64,000 nucleotides of DNA from Clostridiales bacterium (GCA_015055655.1 SVHW01000001.1:79465-143464), one strand, 5' to 3'. Positions 52,849-61,806 are shown, numbered from the stretch's first letter. Notes: a model not told the origin generated them from the letters alone. Made by a program: numbers and translations.

Positions 52849-53676
52849 TTATTCTTCGTAATATCCGTATTTTTCTATCACGTACGCAACGGCATCCTCG
52901 TTATTACTATACGGTAACGCCGTCGCAATTTGTTTTAATTCCGGTTGCGCGTTGGCAACAGCCAAACCCAGCCCTGCTTTTTCCAGCATCGGCATATCGT
53001 TCCATTGGTCGCCAATCGCAATCGTATTCTCTAACGGTATATGAAAACGTTCTGCTAAAAACGCTAACGCCGTACCTTTTGAATACGCGGCATTGCATAT
53101 TTCAATTAAAAAGTTTGCGCTTTTCGTCACGACGCAATTTGGAAATTGAAAAGATGAAATTTTTTCAATCAACGCATTACTTTCTTTCGAATCCACCATC
53201 ATTAAAAATTTAAACGATTGCATTTCCGTTTCTTCTATATATTTCCAAAGCGGTTTATCTAAAATACGTTTCGCTTTTATTCCAACCGCTTCTTCGTATT
53301 TACGCAACGGCTCGTCGTCCATATTCGAATAATACTCGTATAAATCATAAGCGTGCGTATGTAACCCCATTTCTTCCATTTTTTTGCAGATTTGAACGGA
53401 TAACGCATTGGACATCCTGCCTTGCAGCAACGTTTCCCCGCTGCTTATATCAAGAATAACCGAGCCTTGTCCGCAACAAAGCAATCCTTTTAATCCTAAA
53501 GCGCGCGCTTTAGGTAAAATTGCGCTGGGCATACGTCCCGTGCAAATAACAAACGTCCCCCCGTCGGCAATAAATTGTTCAATCGTCCTTTTCGTACGCT
53601 CACTCACCGTGCCGTCACGCCTTGCTAACGTGCCGTCAAAATCGGAAACGATTAAAGGATACCGCAACTTTTTCAT
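52849..53676 (-). CDS. Cof-type HAD-IIB hydrolase
   Basis: Haloacid-dehalogenase phosphatase of the Cof/YbjI group; substrate unknown, probably a sugar phosphate or flavin-type phosphate. Motif I IVSDFDGTLARRDG, motif II ICTGR, Lys in the cap-core junction, and motif IV GDQWNDMPMLEKAGLGLAVAN (usually GDSxND). 275 aa. Its start directly abuts the uvrC stop. Confidence 0.9.
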   Translation of the reverse strand: MKKLRYPLIVSDFDGTLARRDGTVSERTKRTIEQFIADGGTFVICTGRMPSAILPKARALGLKGLLCCGQGSVILDISSGETLLQGRMSNALSVQICKKMEEMGLHTHAYDLYEYYSNMDDEPLRKYEEAVGIKAKRILDKPLWKYIEETEMQSFKFLMMVDSKESNALIEKISSFQFPNCVVTKSANFLIEICNAAYSKGTALAFLAERFHIPLENTIAIGDQWNDMPMLEKAGLGLAVANAQPELKQIATALPYSNNEDAVAYVIEKYGYYEE

Positions 53677-55482
53677 TTATATTTTTTCCTTAAAATAAAC
53701 TCTTATTTTTTCCGCAAGTTCTTTACCGATGCCCTCGACGGTACAAAGCTCTTCTACACTCGCGTTCATAATTTTATCAATCGTACCAAATTGAGCCATT
53801 AAAGCTGTTTGCTTTTTCTTTCCAACGCCCTCAATCTCTTCTAACACGGACGCTAAATTGCGTTTGGAGTGCAAACTTCTAAAATACGTTATGGCAAAAC
53901 GGTGCGCCTCGTCGCGCAAACGCTGTAACATTTTCAACGCGTAATCACGTCTATCTATTTTTACGCTGAACGCAGAAAACAGCGTAAATATCTCCTCTTC
54001 CTTTTCCGCCAACGCAATTAAATCTATATCGTGAATACCAAACTCGTCAAACACCTCTTTAACCGCTGAAAGTTGTCCTTTGCCACCGTCGATGACAATT
54101 AAATCCGGTTTGGGAAAACGTTCCGCTTCTTCCGTAGCCAATTTCGCCAATCGACGACGCATCATTTCTTGATGCGACGCGTAATCGTTTGCCCCTTCCA
54201 CCGTCTTAATCTTAAAACGGCGATAACTGCTCCGTTCTGCTTCGCCGTCGATAAATACGACCATAGAACCAACTTTATCTACACCGCTAATGTTAGAAAT
54301 ATCGTAACACTCCATCCGTTTAGGGTATTTTGAGAGCCCAAGCAAATCCTGCAAACGCGCGCAGGCGTTTTTCGTCATATCGTTCTTATGACGAATTTTA
54401 TCAATCGATTTTGAAAGATATTCGTCAGCGTTTTTCTCCGCCATATCCAGCAATTGCTTTTTCACCCCTGCTTTGGCAACGGTAATCGTAACTTTTTTAC
54501 TGAATTTTTCTAAAAAATAATTTTCTAGCAATTCTTTTTCGCAAAAATCTTGCGTGATAATCTCTTGTGGTAATTCGTGCGTGGAATAAAATTGAATTAT
54601 AAACGCCGTAAGCGCGTCGCTTTCCGTAAACGAGCAATCTTCCAACGCAAAATTGCTGCCGCCCTGCATAATTCCGCTACGCGTCACCAACACATTGACG
54701 GAGGAATACAAATAATTTGTTTTTAAGGCGATAATATCTGCGTTGATTGCTCGGTTCAGCGACGTAATTCGCTTTAACTTTAACTTCGATAGCATTTGTA
54801 ACTTTTCACGGTACTCCATAGCAAGTTCAAATTCTTCGTTCTCGGCGAATTTTGTCATTTTTTCACGTAAAATTTCTTCAGCTTCCTCGTAATTTCCGTC
54901 TAAAAAAGCGACTGCTTTTTTTACGCGTTCCGCATATTCCGCTTTACTGCACATATGTCCACAAGGCGCAAGACAGCGATGTAAATGATACGCCAAACAC
55001 GGCTTTTTTGCTTTTGCCCCCACCACCGTCGAACAGGTACGGACGTTATAAACCGATTCAACGACGTCCAAAATATCACCACAACGCACTCCGCCCATAA
55101 AAGGACCGAAATATTTTCCGTCTTTTTTGATTTTTCGCGTAATACATACACGCGGAAATTCCTCTTTCGTGATTTTTATATAAGGGTACGTCTTATCGTC
55201 TTTTAAAAGAATATTGTATTTGGGTTTGTATTTTTTAATAAGTGTATTCTCTAACGCTAACGCGTCTATTTCCGTCTTCGTAATAATGTAGGAAAAATCG
55301 GCGATATTTTCCACCATTGCAGCCACTTTTTCCGGTTTGGCTGACGAGTGAAAATATTGGCGCACGCGATTTTTTAAAACGCGCGCTTTCCCAACGTAAA
55401 TCACCACCCCGTCTTTATCGAGCATAATATATACGCCCGGATTATCGGGAAGTAATTTTAATTTTTCTTGTAATTCGCTCAT
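53677..55482 (-). CDS. uvrC: Excinuclease ABC subunit C
   Basis: Dual-incision nuclease of nucleotide excision repair. N-terminal GIY-YIG nuclease (NPGVYIMLDKDGVVIYVGKA), a CxxC-type insert with GRCLAPCGHMCSK-like cysteines, the UVR motif (EFELAMEYREKLQML), the RNase H-like endonuclease (DLIVIDGGKGQLSAV) and C-terminal tandem HhH (IEGVGKKKQTALMAQFG). 601 aa. First gene of the HAD-U32-mutS2 run. Confidence 0.95.
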   Translation of the reverse strand: MSELQEKLKLLPDNPGVYIMLDKDGVVIYVGKARVLKNRVRQYFHSSAKPEKVAAMVENIADFSYIITKTEIDALALENTLIKKYKPKYNILLKDDKTYPYIKITKEEFPRVCITRKIKKDGKYFGPFMGGVRCGDILDVVESVYNVRTCSTVVGAKAKKPCLAYHLHRCLAPCGHMCSKAEYAERVKKAVAFLDGNYEEAEEILREKMTKFAENEEFELAMEYREKLQMLSKLKLKRITSLNRAINADIIALKTNYLYSSVNVLVTRSGIMQGGSNFALEDCSFTESDALTAFIIQFYSTHELPQEIITQDFCEKELLENYFLEKFSKKVTITVAKAGVKKQLLDMAEKNADEYLSKSIDKIRHKNDMTKNACARLQDLLGLSKYPKRMECYDISNISGVDKVGSMVVFIDGEAERSSYRRFKIKTVEGANDYASHQEMMRRRLAKLATEEAERFPKPDLIVIDGGKGQLSAVKEVFDEFGIHDIDLIALAEKEEEIFTLFSAFSVKIDRRDYALKMLQRLRDEAHRFAITYFRSLHSKRNLASVLEEIEGVGKKKQTALMAQFGTIDKIMNASVEELCTVEGIGKELAEKIRVYFKEKI

Positions 55483-55607
55483 ATCCCACCAATTTTTAAG
55501 CCGAAAACGGCGGAAATACTCCCACCGTGAATTTTAAGCGCAATAGCCTATCATTATTATATACTAATTTACGTTTTTTTGCAAGAGAATCACGTAAAAA
55601 ATACCGT

Positions 55608-55946
55608 TTAGCAACCTAAAAACTCGATGCCTTTTAATAAAACGTCGTTAATCGAATCGTCTGTAAGACTGTAAAAGACGATTTTCCCTTGCCGAACACA
55701 TTTAACCATACCGGCGCTTTTTAAATATCGCAATTGATGAGAAACGGTCGTTTGGTTGATTTCTAATATCCTTGACAGGTCGGTAACGCACAGTTCGCTA
55801 ATTGCCAACGCTGATAAAATTTTTACTCTCGTATAATCGGAAAAGACGGAAAAAAAGCACACGACGCCTTCCAAGATATCCCCTTGCGGTACGTAATCTT
55901 CGATAAGTCCACGTGTGCGTTTATCCAAAAGTAACGTTTGCTGCAT
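55608..55946 (-). CDS. ArsR/SmtB-family metalloregulator
   Basis: Winged-helix repressor. The alpha-3 metal motif is SELCVTDLSRIL (compare ELCVCDL of CadC/ArsR); the recognition helix is NQTTVSHQLRYLKSAGMV, and the wing ends KIVFYSLTD. One thiol of the ArsR pair is replaced by Thr; another Cys lies at the C-terminus. Start ATG 55946 has GGAGG 7 nt upstream; 55961 is in frame but lacks one. It lies 86 bp after copA, so the operon is copA-arsR, and it probably represses the copA promoter. Confidence 0.88.
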   Translation of the reverse strand: MQQTLLLDKRTRGLIEDYVPQGDILEGVVCFFSVFSDYTRVKILSALAISELCVTDLSRILEINQTTVSHQLRYLKSAGMVKCVRQGKIVFYSLTDDSINDVLLKGIEFLGC

Positions 55947-56047
55947 ATATCGCCTCCACATATGTTTTTATGGAAATATGATAACGTATATACAAGCGTT
56001 AGCTTTTGTTATATTTTGTCATTGTTTTTCCTTTCTTGTCAAAGGAA

Positions 56048-56251
56048 TTATGAAATGCCTTTCACCGTGTATCCTGCTTCTTCAATCGCCTTATTAAGCG
56101 TTTCGTTGGAAACGTCCGTTTTAACCACGGCTCTTTTTTTCTTTAAATTTACCTCTATAACTTCCACCCCGTCAAGCGACTGCAAAGCCTTGGTTACGTG
56201 CGCAACGCAATGTTGGCACATCATCCCTTCAATTTTTATCGTTTTTTCCAT
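56048..56251 (-). CDS. Possible independently translated CopZ-like copper chaperone (internal start in copA)
   Basis: The last 67 codons of copA encode a complete HMA domain with GMMCQHC and the betaalphabeta-betaalphabeta pattern of CopZ. Its ATG at 56251 has a consensus Shine-Dalgarno (GAGGG, 56260-56264) with 8-nt spacing, inside the copA reading frame. The cell could therefore make both a fused ATPase and a free 67-aa chaperone from one gene. This is inferred from the start site alone. Confidence 0.5.
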   Translation of the reverse strand: MEKTIKIEGMMCQHCVAHVTKALQSLDGVEVIEVNLKKKRAVVKTDVSNETLNKAIEEAGYTVKGIS

Positions 56252-58462
56252 ATCTATTTCCCTCGTTTTTTTCTCTTTTTTCTTATGAAATCGCGTCAAT
56301 CGCAACGCATTTGTTACAACGAAAAGCGAACTTAAACTCATACACGCCGCACCAATCATAGGATTTAACGTAAACCCAATGAAAGAAAATACACCCGCGG
56401 CGATAGGTATCGCCACAACGTTATAGAAAAACGCCCAAAAAAGATTTTGGTGAATATTTTTCACCGTGGATTTACTTAAATCAATCATCGTATTGACAAG
56501 CGTTAAATCCCCTCTGGAAAGGACCACGTCCGCGCTATCAATGGCAACGTCCGTTCCGTTACCCATTGCCACGCCGACGTCAGCCGCCTTTAACGCTGGG
56601 CTGTCGTTAATTCCGTCGCCAACCATCGCGACAAATCCGCCCACGGCACGAACGCGTTCTACCGCCTCTGCTTTATCTTTGGGCAACGCTTCCGCAAAAT
56701 ATTCTTCAACCCCTGCCTGCTTGGCAATGGCTTTTGCCACGTTTTCGTTATCGCCTGTTAACATTGCTACACGAATACCGCGTTCTTTTAATTCCGCAAC
56801 CGCCAACGCGCTCTCATCCTTTAATGTATCCGCCAAGGCAAACACGGCAAGAAGTTCTTTCTCGTCTGCCAAAAAAACGACCGTTTTCCCTTGTTTTGAA
56901 TACTCTTTTTCCCATTTTATCGTTTGTTTATCCGCCGTTTTTCCCAACAAACGTCGATTGCCCATACGATACTTCTTTCCTGCAAATTCCGCGATAGCGC
57001 CCTTGCCGGTTTCATACAAGTAATTTTCTACGGAGATACTTCCTTTTTTATTTCCGTTTTCCTCTGCGTAATTTTTAATACACTCGGCGATTGGATGATT
57101 AGAATGATTTTCTATCGCATAAGCCAACTGTAAAATCGCCATCGTTTCGCCTTGCAAACACACGAAATCGGTTACTTTGGGTTGTCCAACCGTCAACGTC
57201 GCCGTTTTATCAAGCAAAACGCAATTGACATCTTTTGCTTTTTGCAACGCCTCGGCGTCTTTATATAAAATCCCTAAAGACATCCCTCGTCCCGTCGCAG
57301 CCATAATTGCCACGGGCGTGGCTAAACCCAACGAGCAAGGGCAGGAAATCACAAGAACGCTAATGGCGAAATTCGCTGCCGTCGCCAAATCAGCCATAAC
57401 AAACCAAACCACAAATGTCACAATCGCAATTAACGTTACGATAGGCACAAAAATCCCCGCAATCTTATCCGCGGCTTTTTGTATCGGCGCTTTGCTTGCG
57501 CCTGCGTCTTTCACCATTTTTACAATTTGCGAAAGTGTTGTATCCGCCCCAACTTTTTCCGCCAAAACTTTGATATAACCGCTTTTTACGATATCTGCGC
57601 CTGTAACAACGTCGCCTTCTTGCGCTTCTATCGGCATACTTTCCCCGGTAATTGCCGCGCGGTCGATATATGCGTGCCCTTCGATAATTTTACCGTCAAC
57701 GGGCACGTATTCTCCCTGCTTTACCACCAATACGTCACCAATTTCCAGCGCGGAAAAAGCAATTTTCTCTTGCGCGCCATTTTTTTCCACCGTAACGACG
57801 CTTGGCATCAATTGAATGAGTTTTTCAATTTCGTCGCCCGTTTTTCTTTTCGAGCGCTCTTCCAACCATTTCCCCAGCGTCACCAATACCAAAATCATTG
57901 CCGCTGATTCGTAAAACATATGCACGCCGAAATCTCTTTTTGCGTATAACAAAATCGTATAGACGAAACTGTACAAAAATGAAATACCGGAGCCCAGCCC
58001 TACCAAAGTATCCATATTGGGGGATTTTTTTACAAGCGCTTTTGCCCCACTTGAAAAAAACTTAAAATTGACCGCAATCACGGCTATGGACAAAAGCATT
58101 TGAAGCGTTACGTTAACCACCTCAGGCGGTTGCGGCAGCCCAATCATAGCACCCATAGAAAAATACATCAACGGCAACAAAAAAGACAAGGAAATAAAAA
58201 ATCTTTTTCTCAATTTATTAGGCTGCGGTTTTCTTTCTTTTAAGACGTTTTCGTCGTATTTTTCCACGCCGTAACCAAGCTTTATAACCTCGTCAAATAT
58301 CTCTTGGCGCGTTATCACGGTTTCGTCGTATTCTACCGTCATACACTCGCCCATTAAAGATACGTCTGCGCTATTGACGCCATTAAGTTTTTTTACCGTT
58401 CTCTCTATCCCTGCCGAACAGGCAGAACAAGTCATACCACTAACGGAAAATTTCTCCTTCAT
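56048..58462 (-). CDS. copA: Cu(I)-exporting P1B-type ATPase with N- and C-terminal heavy-metal domains
   Basis: Exports Cu(I). N-terminal HMA domain GMTCSACSAGIERTV; eight-helix core with the CPC metal site VISCPCSLGLATPV; actuator AITGESMP; nucleotide-domain HP motif NHSNHPIAE; hinge MVGDGINDSPALKAADVG. The phosphorylation motif reads DKTATLT (residues 418-424) where DKTGT is nearly invariant. Residues ~738-804 form an extra CopZ-like domain (KIEGMMCQHCVAHVTKAL). Start ATG 58462, promoter at 58503-58531 under a perfect palindrome. Followed by an ArsR-family gene. Confidence 0.93.
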   Translation of the reverse strand: MKEKFSVSGMTCSACSAGIERTVKKLNGVNSADVSLMGECMTVEYDETVITRQEIFDEVIKLGYGVEKYDENVLKERKPQPNKLRKRFFISLSFLLPLMYFSMGAMIGLPQPPEVVNVTLQMLLSIAVIAVNFKFFSSGAKALVKKSPNMDTLVGLGSGISFLYSFVYTILLYAKRDFGVHMFYESAAMILVLVTLGKWLEERSKRKTGDEIEKLIQLMPSVVTVEKNGAQEKIAFSALEIGDVLVVKQGEYVPVDGKIIEGHAYIDRAAITGESMPIEAQEGDVVTGADIVKSGYIKVLAEKVGADTTLSQIVKMVKDAGASKAPIQKAADKIAGIFVPIVTLIAIVTFVVWFVMADLATAANFAISVLVISCPCSLGLATPVAIMAATGRGMSLGILYKDAEALQKAKDVNCVLLDKTATLTVGQPKVTDFVCLQGETMAILQLAYAIENHSNHPIAECIKNYAEENGNKKGSISVENYLYETGKGAIAEFAGKKYRMGNRRLLGKTADKQTIKWEKEYSKQGKTVVFLADEKELLAVFALADTLKDESALAVAELKERGIRVAMLTGDNENVAKAIAKQAGVEEYFAEALPKDKAEAVERVRAVGGFVAMVGDGINDSPALKAADVGVAMGNGTDVAIDSADVVLSRGDLTLVNTMIDLSKSTVKNIHQNLFWAFFYNVVAIPIAAGVFSFIGFTLNPMIGAACMSLSSLFVVTNALRLTRFHKKKEKKTREIDMEKTIKIEGMMCQHCVAHVTKALQSLDGVEVIEVNLKKKRAVVKTDVSNETLNKAIEEAGYTVKGIS

Positions 58463-58486
58463 TACGCGTTCCCTTTCTTAATTTCT

Positions 58487-58531
58487 TTATAATTATAATA
58501 TAATTATAACAAATATTTCTTTTGTTGTCAA
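58487..58531 (-). promoter_or_regulatory. copA promoter with 23-bp perfect AT palindrome
   Basis: -35 TTGACA (58526-58531), -10 TATAAT (58503-58508), 17-bp spacer. TTATAATTATA-N-TATAATTATAA (58487-58509) covers the -10 and transcription start, matching the AT-rich dyads typical of ArsR/SmtB operators. Confidence 0.7.
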
Positions 58532-58583
58532 GCAAATAAAATTCTTAACCTTGGTTTATTTCCGTTTTATAATAACGCAAAAA

Positions 58584-58607
58584 GACGGGTGCTTTACGCA
58601 ACCCGCC
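58584..58607 (-). terminator. rpmF terminator
   Basis: On the minus strand GGCGGGT pairs with ACCCGTC (one G-T), 10-nt loop, exiting into TTTTTGCG. Confidence 0.65.
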
Positions 58608-58633
58608 TGCTTGTTTACTTTTGCATAGACGAA

Positions 58634-58825
58634 TTATTTTTGAGCTTCTTCTTTTTCTACAACTACTTCTTTGCCGTTGTAATAGCCGCAGTTTTTGCAT
58701 ACGTTATGCGACTGCATCAATTCGTGACAATGAGGGCATTCCACAAGCGTAGCTGCGGTTGCCTTGTAGTTAGCAAATCTCTTGTTCGTTCTGCTCTTAG
58801 ATTGTTTACTCTTAGGTACTGCCAT
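58634..58825 (-). CDS. rpmF: 50S ribosomal protein L32
   Basis: Small ribosomal protein, 63 aa: AVPKSKQSKSRTNKRFAN start, then zinc ribbon CPHCHEL...CKNCGYYNGKEV with four cysteines (the zinc-binding, C+ form). It follows yceD by 21 bp, the near-universal pairing. Confidence 0.97.
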   Translation of the reverse strand: MAVPKSKQSKSRTNKRFANYKATAATLVECPHCHELMQSHNVCKNCGYYNGKEVVVEKEEAQK

Positions 58826-58846
58826 ATTAACACCTCAATGTTTTTT

Positions 58847-59275
58847 CTATTTTTTATCGTTTGCAGATTCGGAATTATAACCGATACTCTCGCAATCGTC
58901 ACCGCAAGAAAGAACAAACGGCATACTTGCCATTATTGCCTCGTTTACGGCTTTTTGCAAATCAACAATTCCGTTGGAATAGGAATAATCCTCGCTGTCA
59001 ACCTTTGGTTCAAACAACGCGTCCAACTCTCCCTCCACCTCGGTTTTCGCTTCCTTTAAGCATCTCGAGCATTGCCCTTCCAAAAGATACGAAACCGTGC
59101 CGTGAATTTCCAAGGCGTCGTCTTCAAACAATTCGTAAAAGAAACGCACGACAACCGGTGAAGCAAACTTCACAAACGGAATCTCAATCAATTCTTGTGG
59201 AGCGTCATATAAATATTCCAGCTCCCCTACGTACTTTTTTTGTACGTTAAGCTTTCTTATATCGATAATCATCAT
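58847..59275 (-). CDS. yceD: YceD/DUF177 family protein
   Basis: Conserved partner of rpmF, implicated in rRNA/ribosome metabolism. CSRCLKEAKTEVEGELDALFEP and the late FVLSCGDDCESIG cysteines are family features. 142 aa. ATG 59275 (AAAGG upstream) or the adjacent ATG 59272. It has a strong promoter and likely drives rpmF. Confidence 0.88.
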   Translation of the reverse strand: MMIIDIRKLNVQKKYVGELEYLYDAPQELIEIPFVKFASPVVVRFFYELFEDDALEIHGTVSYLLEGQCSRCLKEAKTEVEGELDALFEPKVDSEDYSYSNGIVDLQKAVNEAIMASMPFVLSCGDDCESIGYNSESANDKK

Positions 59276-59290
59276 AAAACCAGCCTTTCA

Positions 59291-59319
59291 AGTATAGTAT
59301 ATTTCAACAGCTTTGTCAA
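59291..59319 (-). promoter_or_regulatory. yceD-rpmF promoter
   Basis: -35 TTGACA (59314-59319), -10 TATACT (59291-59296), 17-bp spacer, 16 bp upstream of ATG 59275. Confidence 0.7.
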
Positions 59320-59369
59320 CTTTTTTTTCGATGAAATTTTCGATTTTTTACAACTTTTATCGTCTTTTA

Positions 59370-60371
59370 TTAACCAAGCTGTGTTTGTAACGCCGTAATT
59401 GCAACCGCCGCGACGATATCCTCGCTTTTACAACCTCTGGAAAGGTCGTTAATCGGTTTCGCAAAACCTTGACAAATCGGGCCTACCGCCATAAAACCGC
59501 CAAGGCGTTCTGCAATTTTATACCCAATGTTACCTGCTTGCAAATCAGGGAAAATGAATACGTTTGCGTGACCAGCCACTTCCGAATTGGGCGCTTTTAA
59601 CGCTGCAACAGAAGGAACGATTGCCGCATCGAATTGCATTTCACCGTCCAATTTCAAATCGGGAGCTTTTTCTTTCGCTATTTTCACTGCCTCTGCCACC
59701 GCAGTTACGTTATCGTGCTTTGCGCTTCCAAACGTGGAGAAGGAAAGCATAGCAACTTTGGGCTCGATTCCAGCGATTGCTTTTGCGGAATTTGCCGTAG
59801 CAATTGCGCAATCTGCAAGCCCCTCACTCGAATACGTAGGGTTCAAACCGCAATCGGCGAACACCACAAGCCCGTCAGGACAATATTGATTGCCTTGAGG
59901 CGGACAAATCATAAGGTTAAAACTGGAAACGGAAGAAACGCCTTTTGCCGTTTTGATAATTTGCAAACCGGGGCGAAGAGTATTCGCCGTTGAGTGACAC
60001 GCGCCCGAAACAAGCCCGTCAACGTCGCCCATTTTTAACATCATCGCGCCAAAATACGTGCCGTCCGTCAGCAATTTTGCAGCTTGTTCGCTCGTCATAC
60101 CTTTGGACGCGCGAAGTTCGCAAAGTTTTGCATTATAAGCAGGCAACTTTTCAGACGTAAGCGGATTAACGATTTCTACCCCCGTCAAATCCACGTCAGG
60201 GTTCGCCTTTTTAATTTCCACTTCGTCACCAAGCAATACGATTTTCGCAATCCCTTCTTTCGTGGCGTCTGCAGCCGCTTTTACAACTCGTTTGTCTTCC
60301 CCTTCGCAAAGTACAATCGTTTTTTGTAATGCTTTTGCTTTGCTCTTGATTTCGTCCAATATATTCTTCAT
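59370..60371 (-). CDS. pta: Phosphate acetyltransferase
   Basis: Interconverts acetyl-CoA and acetyl phosphate; with acetate kinase it yields ATP in fermentation. TIVLCEGEDKRVVKAA, DGLVSGACHSTANTLRPGLQII, MLSFSTFGSAKHD and FPDLQAGNIGYKIAERLGG are typical. 333 aa. ackA, often next door, is not in the window. Divergent from tmcAL. Confidence 0.95.
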   Translation of the reverse strand: MKNILDEIKSKAKALQKTIVLCEGEDKRVVKAAADATKEGIAKIVLLGDEVEIKKANPDVDLTGVEIVNPLTSEKLPAYNAKLCELRASKGMTSEQAAKLLTDGTYFGAMMLKMGDVDGLVSGACHSTANTLRPGLQIIKTAKGVSSVSSFNLMICPPQGNQYCPDGLVVFADCGLNPTYSSEGLADCAIATANSAKAIAGIEPKVAMLSFSTFGSAKHDNVTAVAEAVKIAKEKAPDLKLDGEMQFDAAIVPSVAALKAPNSEVAGHANVFIFPDLQAGNIGYKIAERLGGFMAVGPICQGFAKPINDLSRGCKSEDIVAAVAITALQTQLG

Positions 60372-60413
60372 AATTTACCTCTTAAAACGCTTTATTTCTT
60401 TATTCGTTTCGTG

Positions 60414-60478
60414 TATAATATTGATAGTGGCGTTTAACCGCTACTAAATATTATATCACACATTTCGTTTAATGTAAA
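60414..60478. promoter_or_regulatory. Divergent pta / tmcAL promoter region
   Basis: pta (minus): -35 TTTACA (60473-60478), -10 TATAAT (60450-60455), 17-bp spacer. tmcAL (plus): -10 TATAAT (60414-60419) with only a weak -35. Between them lies TAGTGGCG-TTTAAC-CGCTACTA (60425-60446), a near-perfect dyad that could be an operator for both. Confidence 0.55.
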
Positions 60479-60496
60479 GGGAAACGGGAAAATAAA

Positions 60497-61642
60497 ATGA
60501 AGATTTGCGCGATTATTTGCGAATACAACCCATTTCATAACGGACATCTTTTCCAGCTAAACGCCGCAAAAGAACGTTCCAACGCCGACGCCGTCGTTTG
60601 CTTTATGAGTGGCAGTTTTGTACAACGCGGCGAAGCTGCGATTATGGATAAATACACCCGCGCAAAACACGCCGTTTTAGCAGGCGCAGATGCCGTTATC
60701 GAACTGCCCACCGTTTTCTCTACTGCAAACGCAGAGCTCTTTGCCAAAGGCGCGACGCATTTATTAACGTCCATACCCGACGTAAAATACCTTTGTTTTG
60801 GCGCAGAAAATGCTGATAAACTCGCTTTTGTTTCCGCCGCAAGATATCTTAACGACGAACCGGAAGACGTTTCCAGCGCAATAAAAAATTTAATGGATAC
60901 AGGGATAAGTTACGCGAAAGCAAGGGCGCAAGCTTTTGCAGGGTTTATCCCAATAAATCTCCTTTCCTCGCCCAATAATATTTTAGGCATTGAATACACG
61001 AAATCCCTTTTAGAAAAAGGTAGCGACGTAGATATTTTGCCTATACAACGTATAGGCAGCGGCTATTCTACCCCTGAATTAGAAAACGACTTTTCTTCCG
61101 CTACCGCGATAAGAAACGCCATTTTTAACGGTGAAAATATCGAAAAAAACATACCCGATTTCGTCCGTAAAGACTTACCTGAAAAACTCGAAAATTGCCT
61201 AGATAATATAGAGAAATACGCCGTTTTGGTAAAAAATAAAGAAGATATTTCGCGCGTATGCGATTGCAACGAAGGTTTAGAAAACGCCTTTAAAAAAGCC
61301 GCATTAGAAAGTAAAACACTCGTAGAAAATCTCACCTCGACGCGTTATACCTCCTCGCGTATCCGCAGAATCGCCTTACAAAATCTATTAAACATCGAAA
61401 AATCGTTGATTCGCGGTTGCCTCGCCTCCCCGTTATATTTGCGTCTATTAGCCGTAAATAAAGAACGCAGCGACGTGTTGTCCTCCCTCTCGCAAAGCCC
61501 TTTCCCTATCATTTCACGCGCGCACGATGAAAACGTTTTATCAGGCGTAGCGAAAGCTTGTTTTGAAAAGGACGTCTTTGCTGAAAACGTACGCAACGTT
61601 TTATATAAAACGACTGCTCAAGAAAAAAATATTTTTATTTAA
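60497..61642 (+). CDS. tmcAL: tRNA(Met) cytidine acetate ligase TmcAL
   Basis: Activates acetate with ATP to form N4-acetylcytidine at the wobble base of elongator tRNA-Met. Nucleotidyltransferase motif CEYNPFHNGHLFQL (HxGH), CFMSGSFVQRGEAAIMDKYTRA, LLSSPNNILGIEY. The C-terminal helical half has SSRIRRIALQNLL. 381 aa. Location next to pta is conserved in Clostridia, and acetate from the Pta pathway may be its substrate. It ends just before a 14-bp perfect terminator. Confidence 0.92.
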   Translation: MKICAIICEYNPFHNGHLFQLNAAKERSNADAVVCFMSGSFVQRGEAAIMDKYTRAKHAVLAGADAVIELPTVFSTANAELFAKGATHLLTSIPDVKYLCFGAENADKLAFVSAARYLNDEPEDVSSAIKNLMDTGISYAKARAQAFAGFIPINLLSSPNNILGIEYTKSLLEKGSDVDILPIQRIGSGYSTPELENDFSSATAIRNAIFNGENIEKNIPDFVRKDLPEKLENCLDNIEKYAVLVKNKEDISRVCDCNEGLENAFKKAALESKTLVENLTSTRYTSSRIRRIALQNLLNIEKSLIRGCLASPLYLRLLAVNKERSDVLSSLSQSPFPIISRAHDENVLSGVAKACFEKDVFAENVRNVLYKTTAQEKNIFI

Positions 61643-61657
61643 GCTTAAAACCCAAGC

Positions 61658-61689
61658 AAAAAAGAACACTCTATCGAGTGTTCTTTTTT
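61658..61689. terminator. Terminator after tmcAL (duplicate of the tRNA-Thr terminator)
   Basis: Perfect 14-bp stem AAAAAAGAACACTC / GAGTGTTCTTTTTT, loop TATC. It ends tmcAL on the plus strand. On the minus strand it directly follows the partial tRNA-Thr copy, as the true tRNA-Thr terminator follows its tRNA. Confidence 0.85.
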
Positions 61690-61806
61690 TTGGAGCTACT
61701 AGGCGGATTTGTAAGGAGCAACGCGACGGAATAGCGAGCCTGCGAGCGTCAGCCCGACCTCGTCCGTATAATTATTTAGGAGGTCGGCAATTCACCCCAC
61801 AACAAC
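61690..61806 (-). repeat. tRNA-Thr 3'-end module with GC-rich insert
   Basis: 61691-61711 is identical to the last 21 nt of tRNA-Thr including CCA, 151 bp from the real copy. On the plus strand it is followed by an insert of ~42 bp containing AAGGAGCAACGCGACGG, then CCGACCTCGTCC, the next block of the tRNA, so the copy is interrupted at its T-arm. An AT-rich segment and GAGGTCGG, inverted relative to CCGACCTC, complete the unit. It shares unit size, order and the AAGGAGC(G)AACGCG core with the tRNA-Leu array. No coding sequence. Confidence 0.8.
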
